Assembly: GCA_930367205.1 (NCBI GenBank)
Contig: OV884012.1
Span: forward strand, 33,514,796 to 33,578,795
Reading direction: 5' to 3'
Length of the DNA stretch: 64,000 bases
Source of the DNA: Acanthosoma haemorrhoidale
Lineage: Eukaryota > Arthropoda > Insecta > Hemiptera > Acanthosomatidae
Shown: one piece after another, positions 12,476 through 24,430 of the stretch
Numbering within the stretch: the first letter of the stretch is position 1
Layout of the letters: the number at the start of each line of letters is the position of its first letter
Position numbers and translations under genes: made by a program
Notes under the pieces: model-generated
Told to the model about the DNA's origin: nothing
Seen by the model: the letters and a program-made list of their open reading frames with translations, nothing else
The model's database searches: none

Positions 12476-13561
12476 GTTGATTGACAGGTACAGGTAGTTG
12501 TAGAGTTTCATCATCGTCCTTGAACCCTAAATAGCAGCTTTTGGATCACTATCATGTTCTGAAGAAAAACAGTGGTCACTGCCAAAGTACAGTCATTAGA
12601 TGCCACTTCATCGTCATTTTCTGTTATATCCTTCATGGGATTATTCGTTTAGTACATTCTGGCACATTTACACATTATATATTTAAACATTTTTATCTGT
12701 AAAGAAAATCGAAATTGGAAATCTCAAACAATAAATTACATATAATCAGAATAGTGGCCAAGGATTCCGGATGTGTACGTTATTATCCGATCTGATAGGT
12801 GGGTATAAATACAAAAATTTGCAGTAATATCAGTCAAAGATACGGAGCAATTACGTACTCGTCTCCAAAGCGGGGTGACTTGTCTTCAGATGGTCAATCC
12901 ATAGTAATGTATTGAAACTAAGGCCACACATAACAGATAAACAAACACAACAAGTTTATGTATTAACTAAACCGTACTTAGAAGAAGCAGGTGTCAAACC
13001 GACAATTATGTAACCTAGCGAAAAGTGTTAACGCTACTCGTCCCACGGATAATCCCATGAAGTATATAGCAGAAAATGACGATAAAGTTGCTTGTAATGA
13101 CTGTACTTTGGCAGTGACCACTGTTTTTCTTCAGAATATGATAGTGATCCAGAATTGACGGTTCAAGGACATTTAAATAGTCTTTGTAGAGGAGAGTATT
13201 TTAAAAGAAAAGAAAGAAAAGCTTTATTATGAAGTACAAGCAAAACACTGGTATATACAAATATTAGGAGTTATGTTACCACATACTGGGCCGGGTGTTG
13301 AGGAATGAGTCTGGGAAACAAGTGTGGACTGGGACTAAAGCTGAAACATATATGTATAACAGAAGGGTAGTTCCGAGAATTGGGAGAGATGCGGTCGCTT
13401 ACTTAAAAAAAACAAGAAACACCAGTGACTTCCATTAAGTCATGAGGCTGGTATACACTAGAAGGGGCTTTTAGCATTGTATATAACATTAGGATTACAA
13501 TATTCTTAGCATTATATAACTGACGATGAAACTCTACAACTACCTGTACGTGTCAATCAGA
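12476..13561. repeat. Large inverted repeat (foldback), right arm interrupted
   Basis: The left arm, 12476-12650, is the reverse complement of 13046-13171 joined to 13522-13561. A 42-bp block is identical in inverted orientation (12557-12598 against 13095-13136). The outermost words on the two sides are also near-identical. The right arm is split by about 350 bp. Read inward-out on the minus strand, the left arm has an ATG at about 12636 and ends near 12457 at a GGTAAGA word like a splice donor. It could therefore be an inverted duplication of an exon or of a transposon end. Confidence 0.7.
13172..13521. mobile_element. Sequence inserted in the right arm of the inverted repeat
   Basis: This block is absent from the corresponding point of the left arm, so it is an insertion or the left arm has a deletion. 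Near its left end are A-rich runs and the word AAAGCTTTATTATG. On the minus strand that reads as an AATAAA signal followed by a T/C-rich tail, reminiscent of a retroposon 3' end. No target-site duplication could be found by eye. Confidence 0.3.
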
Positions 13562-15544
13562 CGGATATTACTATTTACTGGTTAAATTATGATTACAAAC
13601 CTTTCCTAAATCCTGCATTTTGATAAAATTCGGTATCGTGTAAACTCACAGCTTAGTTCGATGAACGTTAGGTTACGATTAGAAGTACTGTGCCGGCTAA
13701 AAGATGTGTGAAAATATCGAGAAAAGAAAAGGTGAAAGTTGGACTGAAACAGCGGAATGATGTGTGAGGGCTCTCTTTATATCAATTAGACTGCCGACCC
13801 TCAGGCCACAATATATCTTACTTCCTTAGACATCTTTCTTTATTTCTCTACTCCAAGCTATAGCTTTACTTATTCTTCTATGTGTGGTTCCAATACGATG
13901 GCTTATACCAACATCTTATATATATATATATGATAAAACTTTATAAGTCGATGGATCTATGAATGAACGGCTTTTCTTTGTGCAATCTATACTCACAATT
14001 CAAAGACATGAAGAGTTTAGATATATGATCTCAGTTTCCCTAAGTTTAATAAAGGTCGGCAATTTACTGGTTTTTGTTTATACAAATGACTATGTATAAC
14101 AAAAATTGTATACACAAATCAATCATTAGAAATATGACATTTATTTACATAACATTGATACACCGAAAACGAAAAGTTATCCATTCAGACATGCACGAGG
14201 TAATAGATTTTTGCATTTTGTTGCTGACCTATGTTTATTGTACGCTATGAATCATGAATAATCAAACTTATTAAAAATTTTAAACTTATTTTCAACGTGT
14301 TATTGCATTCTTAATCACAGCTCAACATCTGCTAAAAACATGCCATAGACTTATTTGTCATTGAACCTCTAGTAGTCTTGACCATATACTACCCAAGATT
14401 CAATATCATGAAAATATGATTTAAAACCCTCCAATCTCAACTTAAGAGGAGTTAGGTTTAATACTACGGTTGGGGCAAATGGCTACGTTGGGTCGTGAGG
14501 GCAATCCTTTCCCTCCAAGCTAAGATAAGAGATCAAATTTCTTCTCATCGATAAAAATGTTACTAAAATAAATATGTTAGGTTTCTTGGTAACTCATCCA
14601 TCTGCACTTGTGCACTATCCCTTCCAAGAATTAAAAGCTCTTATTCATGATTGTTCATGTGTCTATATTTACTTCTTCCTTGAAAAATATTCTTTTGGCC
14701 ATTGAGCCAAACAACACTCTTGAATGAATTTGATGACATCATCTGAAATATTTTCTAGTTTATCTCTGATTTAGAATCTCATCGCTAAAAAGCAATGAGC
14801 CTGCAACTTCCTTTACCTAACTTTAAGATGTACAGTGATTTCATTCGCTCTCTCTCTCTATCATCCTAGTCTCAACATAATGTACTTGTATTTATTATTC
14901 TGGAACTTAATGCCATGCAAATTATTATTTTTCTGTTTGTTTTTATTCTGGTAACGTTTAGCCAGAAATTTGCAATATTAGCTCTTATGTAAAGAGAGTA
15001 TCCTGTGATGCCACGAATTCACAATGGGATATGCTAATAGTTCACATTTGTGCATATAGTTGTGGCCACTAAGTACTGGTCTTATCAGTTATGGTCTTCA
15101 ATTACTGTCTCTGGTACTTGCTCGGCTTAGAATTGTTAAGCTCATTTCCTGATTCCACAGGAAACGTCGACCATTGATAAACGTAGAATAAAGAACTCAT
15201 ATAGATAGCACTGTCATTGCAATAGTTTGTGCAATTACTTCATGATATGAAGGCATGATTGTAAATGCTTGGATAGAAACTAAATTTATCTTATTTCTAT
15301 AAGGAGGAACAGGTGGATACAACAAACAATGGTATTGTCTTTTATTGCGTTTGATGGATGACTGGAGCCAAATTCTACCCTTGAAATTATAATTTTTTAG
15401 TAATATGTTAAACCATTTATCATGTCTAAACCTCTTCCATCTACTAATAGCATAAGAGTTGAAAACTTTAAATTTCTTGTATGAAAAGCAGAAATAAATC
15501 AAGAATTAAAATGTGAAAATATTTTGTGGATTAAGGAGAAGAAG
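13562..15544. other. AT-rich intergenic sequence with a (TA)7 tract
   Basis: A (TA)n tract lies at 13917-13931. A 101-codon minus-strand frame at 15197-15502 has no recognisable domain and is probably chance. Confidence 0.5.
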
Positions 15545-16045
15545 GTGGGTAGTTAATGGGTTGCATAACTGGGGTAGTCCCTAAGCTGGAACAAATACCA
15601 CGTGTTAGTGGATACGAGATTACCAGAGGACCCTCACGGTAAGCCCATTTGTCCGAATTACAGGCCAGGTACACCATATCTGAGCTTAGGGTCCACTTGT
15701 GGAATACCTCACAAATCCTAGGGTCCGGGAGAGGTTTATTAACATTTTTGTCCAGCCGGTGGGAGTTGATATGTAAATAGCAAGGAGGGGCCTGTGATTT
15801 ATGTGGTCCGATAACTGCAGAAGAGGATTAAAAAAAAAAAAAAGGGAAAACTGGCACTACAGATTAGGCCCAGAGAGTTTCCGGGGCAACTTCCAGCCTC
15901 CCACTCTGTGGACAAATTTCTTCACAGGGAAATTTATGGTCATCCCGAGCCCCTACCGCTCAAGGGGAAACAATTACTTTTCCACTTCTGTTCGCTACCT
16001 CCTAAATTTAGCCGTTAAGAAATTATTTCAAGGGCCCCCCTCATA
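15545..16045. promoter_or_regulatory. GC-richer island pair with E-box and TTTATGG words
   Basis: Two complex blocks (15545-15805 and 15850-16045) are separated by an A15 run. CACGTG occurs at 15600-15605. The word GAAATTTATGGTC lies near 15930, a TTTATGG core typical of Caudal or posterior Hox sites. The 81-codon frame at 15801-16046 is not recognisable. Candidate conserved noncoding element, by inference. Confidence 0.33.
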
Positions 16046-16425
16046 AACACTGCAGGGCAAACACATGTTTTTAACATAACAGTAGACGACAAAAAAGGAA
16101 TTGAAATATGGTTAGAGCGCTCATCCGCCCCTTTTCCCTCCACTAATACAAATGTAGTTTTTTTTTTACATGACAAAACATGACATACTATTAGAATATT
16201 AATAAGTATTTTTATGCATTTAATTTTCCCAAGTCTGTAACTTTTACTTAAGAGACTTTTACTAGTTCCATCCAAGTAAAGGTTTTTTTTCCCCGTTTCT
16301 TCATCTGTATGTCCATACGTTCGGGCTACAATAATGGACCCATAAATGATTTTTTCTATCTGATATTTAAATGTCATTCTGTGACACTTCAAAATGTGTT
16401 GATCACGTTTTGAGTAAAATACCAC
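16015..16425 (-). CDS. Unrecognised 136-codon open frame
   Basis: This is the longest complete open frame outside the retrotransposon. Its translation has no signal peptide, membrane segment or motif that I recognise. It has basic N-terminal stretches and an internal KINILIVCHVL hydrophobic run. It overlaps the end of the GC-richer island at its C-terminal side, has no obvious promoter or intron signals, and is surrounded by AT-rich DNA. It may be chance or part of an unknown gene. Confidence 0.12.
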   Translation of the reverse strand: MVFYSKRDQHILKCHRMTFKYQIEKIIYGSIIVARTYGHTDEETGKKNLYLDGTSKSLLSKSYRLGKIKCIKILINILIVCHVLSCKKKTTFVLVEGKGADERSNHISIPFLSSTVMLKTCVCPAVFMRGALEIIS

Positions 16426-17669
16426 AAACTGAAATGTGAGAAACTAAGGGAGAGGTCCTTACTTTCATTCAGATCCGAATGATGGTCTTTAATCCGTCTG
16501 GTAAATCATATTATATGTTAAATGTTCCAGGATAGCTGAATGAATCAATCCAAAAATTTAAAAATATTCCAAAGTATCTCAAAATATACTGATTACGTTT
16601 GAATAGAAAACCCATTAGTTAAGCAAAAAAAATTAAACTTGAATAAATTTATCACGTTTTTCTTCATTCAATATAGAAAGCCCTGAATTCTGGTGATCGG
16701 CTATTTAATCTATTCCAGCCCGGTTTCAATAGGCGTTTTATGAAATATTGTCTAGCGATTTATAAAATTTTTACTTTTAATCAAAAGTGAAAAAGATTCA
16801 ATGTTTTTAATTATTTTTTAATGAAAAACGAATGAGAAACTGGTAGACCCAAAAGAATGAGGACAGTTTAGTTCTTTATGTTAAAAGTAATAAGCCAGTG
16901 GACAATTATTATTACATGTATATTATTGCACACTGTAAACTATATTAACAATGATGCTTATAACTTATAAGTCAATGCCTTGAGAAGATTATTCGCAATA
17001 GTTATGTAAGGGAATAAAAACTACAACTTAAAATCTCTTATTTATTTCCAAGGCTGACGGTTGGGAGTTTACTATAAAAAATGAATTTTCCTGTCCTTTA
17101 GGGTTTCTTTAAGTGTGTGGTAGTTAGTAGTCATGAAAATGATTTCATCGATCTGAAATTTTAAAGTTTATGTCCCAGTCGCCTCGAAATATGATTACCT
17201 GGGGCAGGTAAATTCTAATATGATACAGATAAATGTGATTAAACTTATAAAACTTATCTTTCATCAGTCATTGTTTTACTTGTTTACCTAATTACTTAGC
17301 TTATTTTCATTTGGCCGCGTTTTAAATAAGACATGATGTTAACATAAAATGTAAACTTAAACTCCAGAGAATCTGACATATTCAACCAAAGCCAATAACC
17401 CAACAAATAATGGACTCATATCAGGATTTAATTTCACTATGAATTTAATTATTTGAAATTATTTTACTCGCATAGTTCATGTTTTTATTGCTATGCAAAA
17501 ACAATTATTTTCATTGTTTATAATTGAAAAAAAAATAATAAGACAAGCTGTTATAACTTATATTTGTTACTTATGTGTCAGTGCGTAAAATTATAATTTG
17601 TCAACTCTTTCTTTTAGCGTAATGCGTTCTATTTTACTCAATGTGCCTTTCATAAATGTAATTACCTCC
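16426..17669. other. AT-rich intergenic sequence
   Basis: Nothing recognised beyond short homopolymer runs. Confidence 0.55.
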
Positions 17670-17960
17670 TGAGACTAGACACGGGTATTACCCCAGTGGC
17701 CCGATAAGGTCTCCAACACACGAGATAGTTACTGGCCAACAGTCGGAGCAGTTAAGTGGCACAGTTGCTCAAAACTTGCAGAGCGCCCCTGCGGCGGTGG
17801 CCGGGATACAACGTATTAATCTTGCGTTACCCTTCCCAGGGCGGTGGGTCGGAGATAACCGATTAGATCGTGTGAGTAATGGGCCCTGTTATGTGTAATG
17901 ATAATTAGTCATGTATAAACCAGTGTCTGGTGTAAGCTTCCATCTGGGGTCTCGTGTCTC
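17670..17960. promoter_or_regulatory. GC-richer island with homeodomain-type words
   Basis: About 290 bp of complex sequence, including GCGCCCCTGCGGCGG and, downstream, TAATGATAATTAG at about 17897-17909, a doublet of homeodomain core words. No reading frame is protein-like. Candidate cis-regulatory element. Confidence 0.35.
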
Positions 17961-18875
17961 TGTCTTGTGCTCAGCGGATAATGGCATTAATTTCATCCTA
18001 TATTTCACAGCATATAATAGTTATATATAATTGAATCATGATAATCATTCCCTTATATTCAAATTAAAATTTGTCGGTGTCTCCTGTTTACATTTTATAC
18101 TATCCCAATGATTTATAAAGTTCAAGAGCATAATTAGCACTAAAAATAAAAAAAATAAAAGGGCGCAGCAGCTACCCCATAACAATTATTCCTCCATCCA
18201 AACATGTAATAAAAACACATGTTTGAGATATTTTTAAAAAATTCAAAATTCAATCGTTAAATGCGATTAGTAATTAAGGGGGCACCAGTCTGAATTTTGA
18301 ACTTTAGGAAATTCCCCTAGGTTAACTGACCGGTCCCATGGAGCATAGATAAACGTTTTGGCAGTGAGAGAGAGTGATACGCAGTAAAAGATATCATTTG
18401 TTTCAGCATATATTTAAGTATAGAATAATCGGTCGACATTGTTAATGTTAATGAATAAACATTTAATATAGGTCTGTAGATAGTTGTCTGTGTTAGAATA
18501 ATGAACATATTAGAGAGATTCAAGGCATTTATTTTTATGGCATTTCAAGAATTCCAAATAATAGTTAATTGGTTTCCATTTCCAGTTCATACCACTAAAT
18601 CTGTTAAAGTGAAATCTTTTGTCTGAAAAGGCAATTTTCTTAAAAACATTGATTGTAATATTGCAATTAGAAATAGGTCAATACGGAAAATTAACTACAA
18701 AAAGTGAGATCAGGATTAATTTGCAATATTAACATTCACTTATTACTCTAGCTTCGATTTTGTTTGACTACAGTCAAGTTTTGCATTAAGTTTTAGCATT
18801 GGGACTCTTAATTGTTAAAAAGCTAAGTTTCGGATACATACATACATTTTTTCGCGGTATTTTAATATTGGATGT
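17961..18875. other. AT-rich intergenic sequence
   Basis: A 68-codon minus-strand frame at 18317-18523 is unrecognised. Nothing else was seen. Confidence 0.5.
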
Positions 18876-19115
18876 TCAAATCTTTATTGTGATAAAATTA
18901 CAATCTGCCATATTGGGTAATACGTAATTGTTTTCAATGTACCCATTTATACAATATTTACAATTCTTCATTCATTCGCTCTTTCATACAGTATTCACAA
19001 ACAGCCCAGAAACCTTCCAAATCCACATGGTTGTCACCTCCCTCGCATGCGAAAGAGAAAGCTGGGTTGGGATGTCCGCCATCAGCCACGTCACCGGATA
19101 CGAGCCAGTGGTAGC
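18876..19115 (-). mobile_element. Jockey-like LINE, 3' UTR fragment
   Basis: On the minus strand this matches the last roughly 240 bp of the family's 3' UTR. It ends in the same CACAATAAA-type tail region seen at 36811 and 51507. It includes the GC-richer 3' UTR module (AGCCACGTCACCGGATACGAGCC) that is missing from the full-length copy at 36800. Extreme 5' truncation fits target-primed insertion, but I found no target-site duplication. Confidence 0.8.
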
Positions 19116-19886
19116 TAATCGTATTTTACTTAATGAAACCTACAATTGTTTTCCAGACACAAAATGAGATTCCTCAACTATCCTATCCCTCCTCTTATTT
19201 ACGTGTATATTCCTCAAATAAACTTTTATTCATATTTGACGTAAACCAATTCCATTTGGTAAAATGACAATTGTGATCAATTTTGCTTTCATAGTTTTTT
19301 TTGGTGTGCTCTTTGTAGTGGAATCCTACTCAATAGGTATTACTTATGCTGGTACTGGACGATTATTTTTTGTATTTAGGACATTATAAAAATAAGTGGT
19401 GCAAACGACCCCCCCCCCCCTTTCAAAAAAAAAAAACTCTTTTTCTTTAGAACAGTTGATGAATTTTATTCACTATCATCACTCGGAAGCTATAGCAGTG
19501 CTGGGCGTCGACACATGTTTGCGGGGAACGGATGGACTAATAACTGCCTAAGCACCCGATTGATGTGGAATCCATTTCGGAGAACGTGACTTCAATTCGG
19601 TTACAGTGTCAGGACCAAATGGATTGCATCTGTCACTGTCAGAGTGCTTCGGTTTGCTAGTTAGTACGTGGTTGGCTTACTAGGTGGCCGCCAATTGTTT
19701 AGTTTCCGCTGTGTGCAGTACAACTATTCAAACTATAGTGATTTTTTATTCAGTCTTATTGCCTGGGAAGAACACCTAAGAAAATCCTCACAATTCTCAA
19801 TAATGATAGCCTTACAAACCATTTGTACATTTAATGATATGTTTAGGTACATCAAATACACTATAGAATTATCAAACAGTTTTGTT
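19116..19886. other. Intergenic, C10/A-rich run and mixed sequence
   Basis: A C10 run near 19411 is followed by an A10 run. A somewhat more complex patch lies at 19500-19690. A 76-codon frame at 19668-19898 is unrecognised. Confidence 0.5.
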
Positions 19887-20356
19887 GTCTTTCAATAACT
19901 TAGAACTGCTTTTATTTATTATCGCTTACGACAGCTCTAAGCTGTCATCTTCAGTTATCATTACAATAAAATAATTAAAACTTTTACTTACTCATATGGA
20001 GACAAACTAATTACCATTATTATGCGTAACAATTGTCCTTCTATTCTACTATAATTAAAAATTCTTAAAATTTACGTTTATATTTAATAATTAAAATTCA
20101 AAAACAAAATTAAAAACTATCAAGTAATCATTAAAACCATCAAAAATAGTAAACAACCTGCCATAAAATTATAAAAACCTACCTAAAACACAACTATACT
20201 TGAATATCAATCCTATGACTTTTCACCCAATTAGTTATGTGGGATATATACATCATCTAAAACACTAGTACATTTTTTTAGATTACAGAAGATGACAGCT
20301 TAAATCTTTCGAAAGCGATATTACATCAAATAAGAAGTTATCAGTTGTGGAAAGAC
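19887..20356. repeat. Inverted-repeat element with hammerhead-like arms (Penelope-like?)
   Basis: Arms at about 19887-19957 and 20284-20356 are inverted copies enclosing roughly 325 bp of AT-rich DNA. Read outward, the left arm (minus strand) has CTGAAGA, then GACAGCT-TAG-AGCTGTC as a 7-bp stem, then GTAA. The right arm (plus strand) has CAGAAGA, GACAGCT and then GAAA. The hammerhead ribozyme core is CUGANGA, stem II, GAAA, and each arm keeps one half of it. Hammerhead motifs in terminal repeats are known for Penelope-like elements. No reverse transcriptase frame is present, so this would be a non-autonomous or decayed copy. Confidence 0.5.
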
Positions 20357-22022
20357 ACTAAAACTATTTTATAATTATACCATTTCACAATCCGGAGTAA
20401 TTTTTATTTTTTTTATTAGACAATAGAATGTTCGATTGATTAATAAATAAACTTTAAATTCAAATATACAGAAGGACTTAATTATAATATTACCATAGAA
20501 AATACAACGATTATTAAAAATACGTCCAAGTTCGGTGTTTACTACTAGTTTTTTTCTTTAATAGGGTAAAACCCCCTAACGAAAATACTCTAACGAAAAA
20601 ATTAAAGCTGCTAATTAGAGATAATTCTCTAAAACGATTTAGTATCTTTCCGTAGGTGGTACAGGGTAGACTGGTTATTAATAACGATTTTCTCAAATTT
20701 CGATTGCCTCATCTCAAACGCACTTACTAATAATAATAAGACTCATTTTCAAAACGCGTTTAAATTTTAATTTCCCTATTGTACTGGTGCTCATTTATCT
20801 TTAAACTCCGATGCTCTAGCATAGCTTGTTGTGCTTTGTTTTCGTACATTGTATAAGTTTAGAACTTGGCCTAAAAAACTGTTAAAAGGTTTTTTGCATT
20901 TAAACTGAGCTGACCAGGAATCTATAACATGTATATAATTTTCTATTGACGCTAGTTGAAGCACGTTATTGCACAAAACACTGGTGCAAGATATTTTTAC
21001 CCACCTCTTACCTTCGTCTTTAGTTGATCTCAAATAAGGACCCGGTGCAGTCCTACTTACATAAATTTGACAAAACATTTACCATCTTTCTTTTGGCTAA
21101 AAGAAAATAGGTCATTTTCAGCATCGTCCAGCTAAGCAATCCTCCCACCGGCCGAATATAGTGTTATTATTACATCATTCTCGCTAAAATATTATCATCC
21201 ATAATTCAGCGACAGAGAGCTAGATATAAATACTAAGAGAGAGCTAGCAGATATATAGATAGGGTTGGGTCGGTAGGATATTGCAGTAATTAGTGTATTC
21301 CGGACGGGGGTGCTAAATCTTGCAGCAACAGGAAGAGGGTCATCATAACAGTAGCTTCCTAGACCGCGCCTCCTTCTTCCTCCGATATTTACTGCCATCC
21401 TTCCCTACATTTATTGCTACTGTTGGATGTAGATTACACAGTCTATAGATGTTTTCAAAGGAAAAAAAACTGAAGTTATTGCGTATAAAGTCAGCAAAGG
21501 CAAGATAAAAATGTGCCACTTTTAACTTATGATTGTATAAACATAACTCTATACCAACAATAAATGAAAACATAGCACGGGATGAATAAAATATGTTATG
21601 AATGTACTAGTATTACTAAGATAAGTAATGATACATGTAAAATAGAACCAAAAAAATATATGGTTTGTTGATCAAATTTGATTAAAATGTTTCATTTGTC
21701 ACAAGAACAAAGAATCGAAAGAGTCCATAAAATTTCTGTGATGGCAGGGTGATGTTTGGAGGGGGGGTCAAATGTTAGTCAAATGTATTTTTTGACCCTG
21801 GGTCTAATGAAAACTAATGAAATACTGTTTAAAAAACCCTAAAACAAGCTATACGTGTTTCTTAATGACGAAAGTGGGCTAATAAATAAAGTTACTATTA
21901 ATTGTAACGTTGTATAATTAAAAGGAAGCAAAAGTGATTAAAACAAGTTTATGAACAACCAAATTGTCTTAGAAGTACCAGCTTAATAATAAAATAAGGG
22001 AAACATAGCAAATATCCCTATG
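20357..22022. other. AT-rich intergenic sequence
   Basis: Minus-strand open frames of 60-95 codons at 20514-20696, 20791-21078, 21195-21398 and 21343-21573 show no recognisable domains. A patch of somewhat higher GC lies near 21120-21410. Confidence 0.5.
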
Positions 22023-22310
22023 TTTTTTTTTTTTTTTTTTTTTTCTAAGCTCTCTAGTTAGAATTTTAGGATGAGGGAGAAATATAAAATATTTAGGGTG
22101 ATCGGATCCTTGTACTAGGAGGACCTGCTTGAAGGTGGTGTGAGAGGAGTAAGGAGTGTGGGAATCCTCGGTGGAGGTTGATTGTTACGGTACAGTGGTG
22201 AGAGTCCACTGGTGGCTGGGCCTAGAGTCTTCTCTAGGCATGTAGTGCAGTCGTAGTTAGGGTGCCCCTTAGAGGCTTTTTGTTGGTGGGCCAAGCACCC
22301 TTAGTCTATT
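22023..22310 (-). mobile_element. Candidate retroposon 3' end with a T22 (poly-A on minus) tract
   Basis: T22 at 22023-22044 is followed on the plus strand by about 230 bp of much more GC-rich sequence. Read on the minus strand, this is a complex segment ending in poly-A, as for a LINE or SINE 3' end. A stop-free run of about 60 codons precedes the tail on the minus strand, but no motif is recognised. No target-site duplication was found. Confidence 0.35.
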
Positions 22311-22966
22311 TGATAAATATCTTCAAGAAACCTTAAATAATTAATTAGTTGGGATTAAACATGCCTCCCAATTACTAATAAGTAGTTTATCAACAAGGTC
22401 ATTAATTAAGTAATTTACGTCATGTTTAAAATATCAACTAACACAGTGATTATTTAAAAGGAACAATGTCTTGTATAGTAATTTACTTTATTTTAATGAC
22501 CGTAATTTAACCGTAATGACACCTCATATGTTTTGCTGCAGATGTTAGAGCACGCATTAGAGAAAACACACACTAAAATTGGCATTATATACATAGATTT
22601 AAAAAATAAATAAGAAAACAAAACGATTTTATTCTGAATACCTGTATCATCATTTGTTTGGCTGAAAGAAAAAAATCGCCCTGGTAATGAAAATGTTTTT
22701 AATTGAATGTTTTTTCTTTAAACTTATTTGTTGGAAAATTAGTACACTACTATTTACATAAGTCTCCTAATATGTCTTTAAATTCCTGTCTGTAAGTAAT
22801 GTCTTTTAATTGTGGGATACACACATTTTGACTTCACCTTTGATTGATATATCCTATGAATTAGCAACATCAGTCAGTGTACAAAGAACCAATTAGGGGT
22901 TGTTTCTCCTGCTTTTGGAAAAGGATAGTATGATTTAACTGGCAGAAAGAGACCATGCTTAATGGT
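22311..22966. other. AT-rich intergenic sequence
   Basis: No feature recognised. Confidence 0.55.
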
Positions 22967-23074
22967 GGATTCCCACGGGGCGTGAATGAATTGAGGAACT
23001 TTTCACACGATTTTGCATATCACACGAACTGAAAAGACAAAATTAAATTCGTGATGCAAGTCTCGTGGGAATCC
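22967..23074. repeat. 108-bp foldback hairpin, MITE-like
   Basis: GGATTCCCACG at 22967-22977 is the exact reverse complement of CGTGGGAATCC at 23064-23074. Further inside, CTTTTCA on the left pairs with TGAAAAG on the right. The loop region is ATTTTGCATATCA. The arms are about 48 nt with mismatches. It could be a small foldback transposable element or an RNA hairpin. No flanking duplication is evident. Confidence 0.45.
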
Positions 23075-24024
23075 GGACAGCAAGAGAAGCTGAAATTAGT
23101 GACCGTACCTGCGAGGTGAGATGTCCAGGCGGCAATCACCACTTCCACAACTGTGGTTCACAACCCCTTGTAATAGTTCGTAATTTATAAAGGGTAGAAA
23201 TAGCCTTAAGTCTGCCGTGAGACACAACTTGGTCTCTCTGGAAAGATTCTTCGACATTTGTTTTTTTCAATATTCGAATGATATTATTTTATTAAGAAAA
23301 GAATATTCCATGATGATATAAGACCAACCGAAGCTTATGCCGTTTAGGAAGCGATAGACTTGGTTGGAGTTACAAGATTAACTCTAGTCTTAAAGTTTTT
23401 TTTTAACCTGATTCAATACGTTTTTGTCAAGTAATTAATCATTCATCTACCTTAGGCATAGTTCCATGCATCAAAATTGATCCCCCCCCAAAAAAAAAAA
23501 TTGATAAAAACCAGAGATCAGTCCCGATTCAAAATAGTCTACACATTTTACTTAAATCGTATTATAATAAATACTAGTAGGAAGTTGAGGAACAAAATCT
23601 ATAAATGGTAAATGACACGGAGTTTTATTGATAATGACTTGAATATTGAAAGTTATTAAATAAAAGAAGCAAGTTGAAATGGTCACTTTTTTAACTTATA
23701 GCTAACATTTGTTTTAAAATGAATTTCAACATACAATTATTATTATCTACAATGGACGATGTAGATTTAATTTTTTTTTTTTTTTTGAAAACAAGATTAT
23801 TCATAAAATTAATTCCAGTTACTGTTTGTTAGAGGGGAGGACTTTCGAATTTTTTATGGCATTGCTGAATTGTTGTTCTCAACTTATGGTAAAAAATGAC
23901 AACGTTAAATATTTTATTGCGAATTCGAATTGTTTAAGAAAACTAATTGCAAAAGGGTATATTTTACAGTAGAGTCTTTGTTATAATTAAATATTTACAC
24001 GGGATATTATCCTTGTTTTATTAT
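23075..24024. other. AT-rich intergenic sequence
   Basis: Contains C8A10 near 23484 and T15 near 23772. No gene recognised. Confidence 0.55.
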
Positions 24025-24430
24025 CGTTTTTACAACTCGGACCCGACCTTCCACCTTAATCGACCTGGTAGTATCTTGGAGGTACCCGCCCAAGTGGTGG
24101 CTGCATTTATGCATTTATTCCGAAGGTAAACCCGGACGTTAATAAAAGACTGGCTTGGAGGATGTGGGGCCTTGGAAAATGGCCTGGCGGGGAATGACTC
24201 CTAATGAATTGAAATTTGCATATCTTTGCCGTTTATTCACAGGGCTAAGGGAGCTGGCTAAATAAGCACCTTAGGGCTAAGCCCTAGACCGCTACGTCAC
24301 CGTGTTATTAACTTAATTTCTTCCAAGGGCTCAACAATTAAAAATGAGGCTGGTATACAACTTAATGTCGGGAAGTCCTCTCGTCCTTGCCGGGCCATCT
24401 ATAAGCACAAGCGGCTCTATTAAAACATAT
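24025..24430. promoter_or_regulatory. GC-richer island with an exact POU octamer
   Basis: About 400 bp of complex sequence. The octamer ATTTGCAT lies at 24214-24221, next to CCTAATGAATTG and close to GTTTATTCAC (forkhead or Hox-like). The longer word ATTTGCATATC recurs in the island at 57290. No protein-like frame. Candidate enhancer, by inference. Confidence 0.38.
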
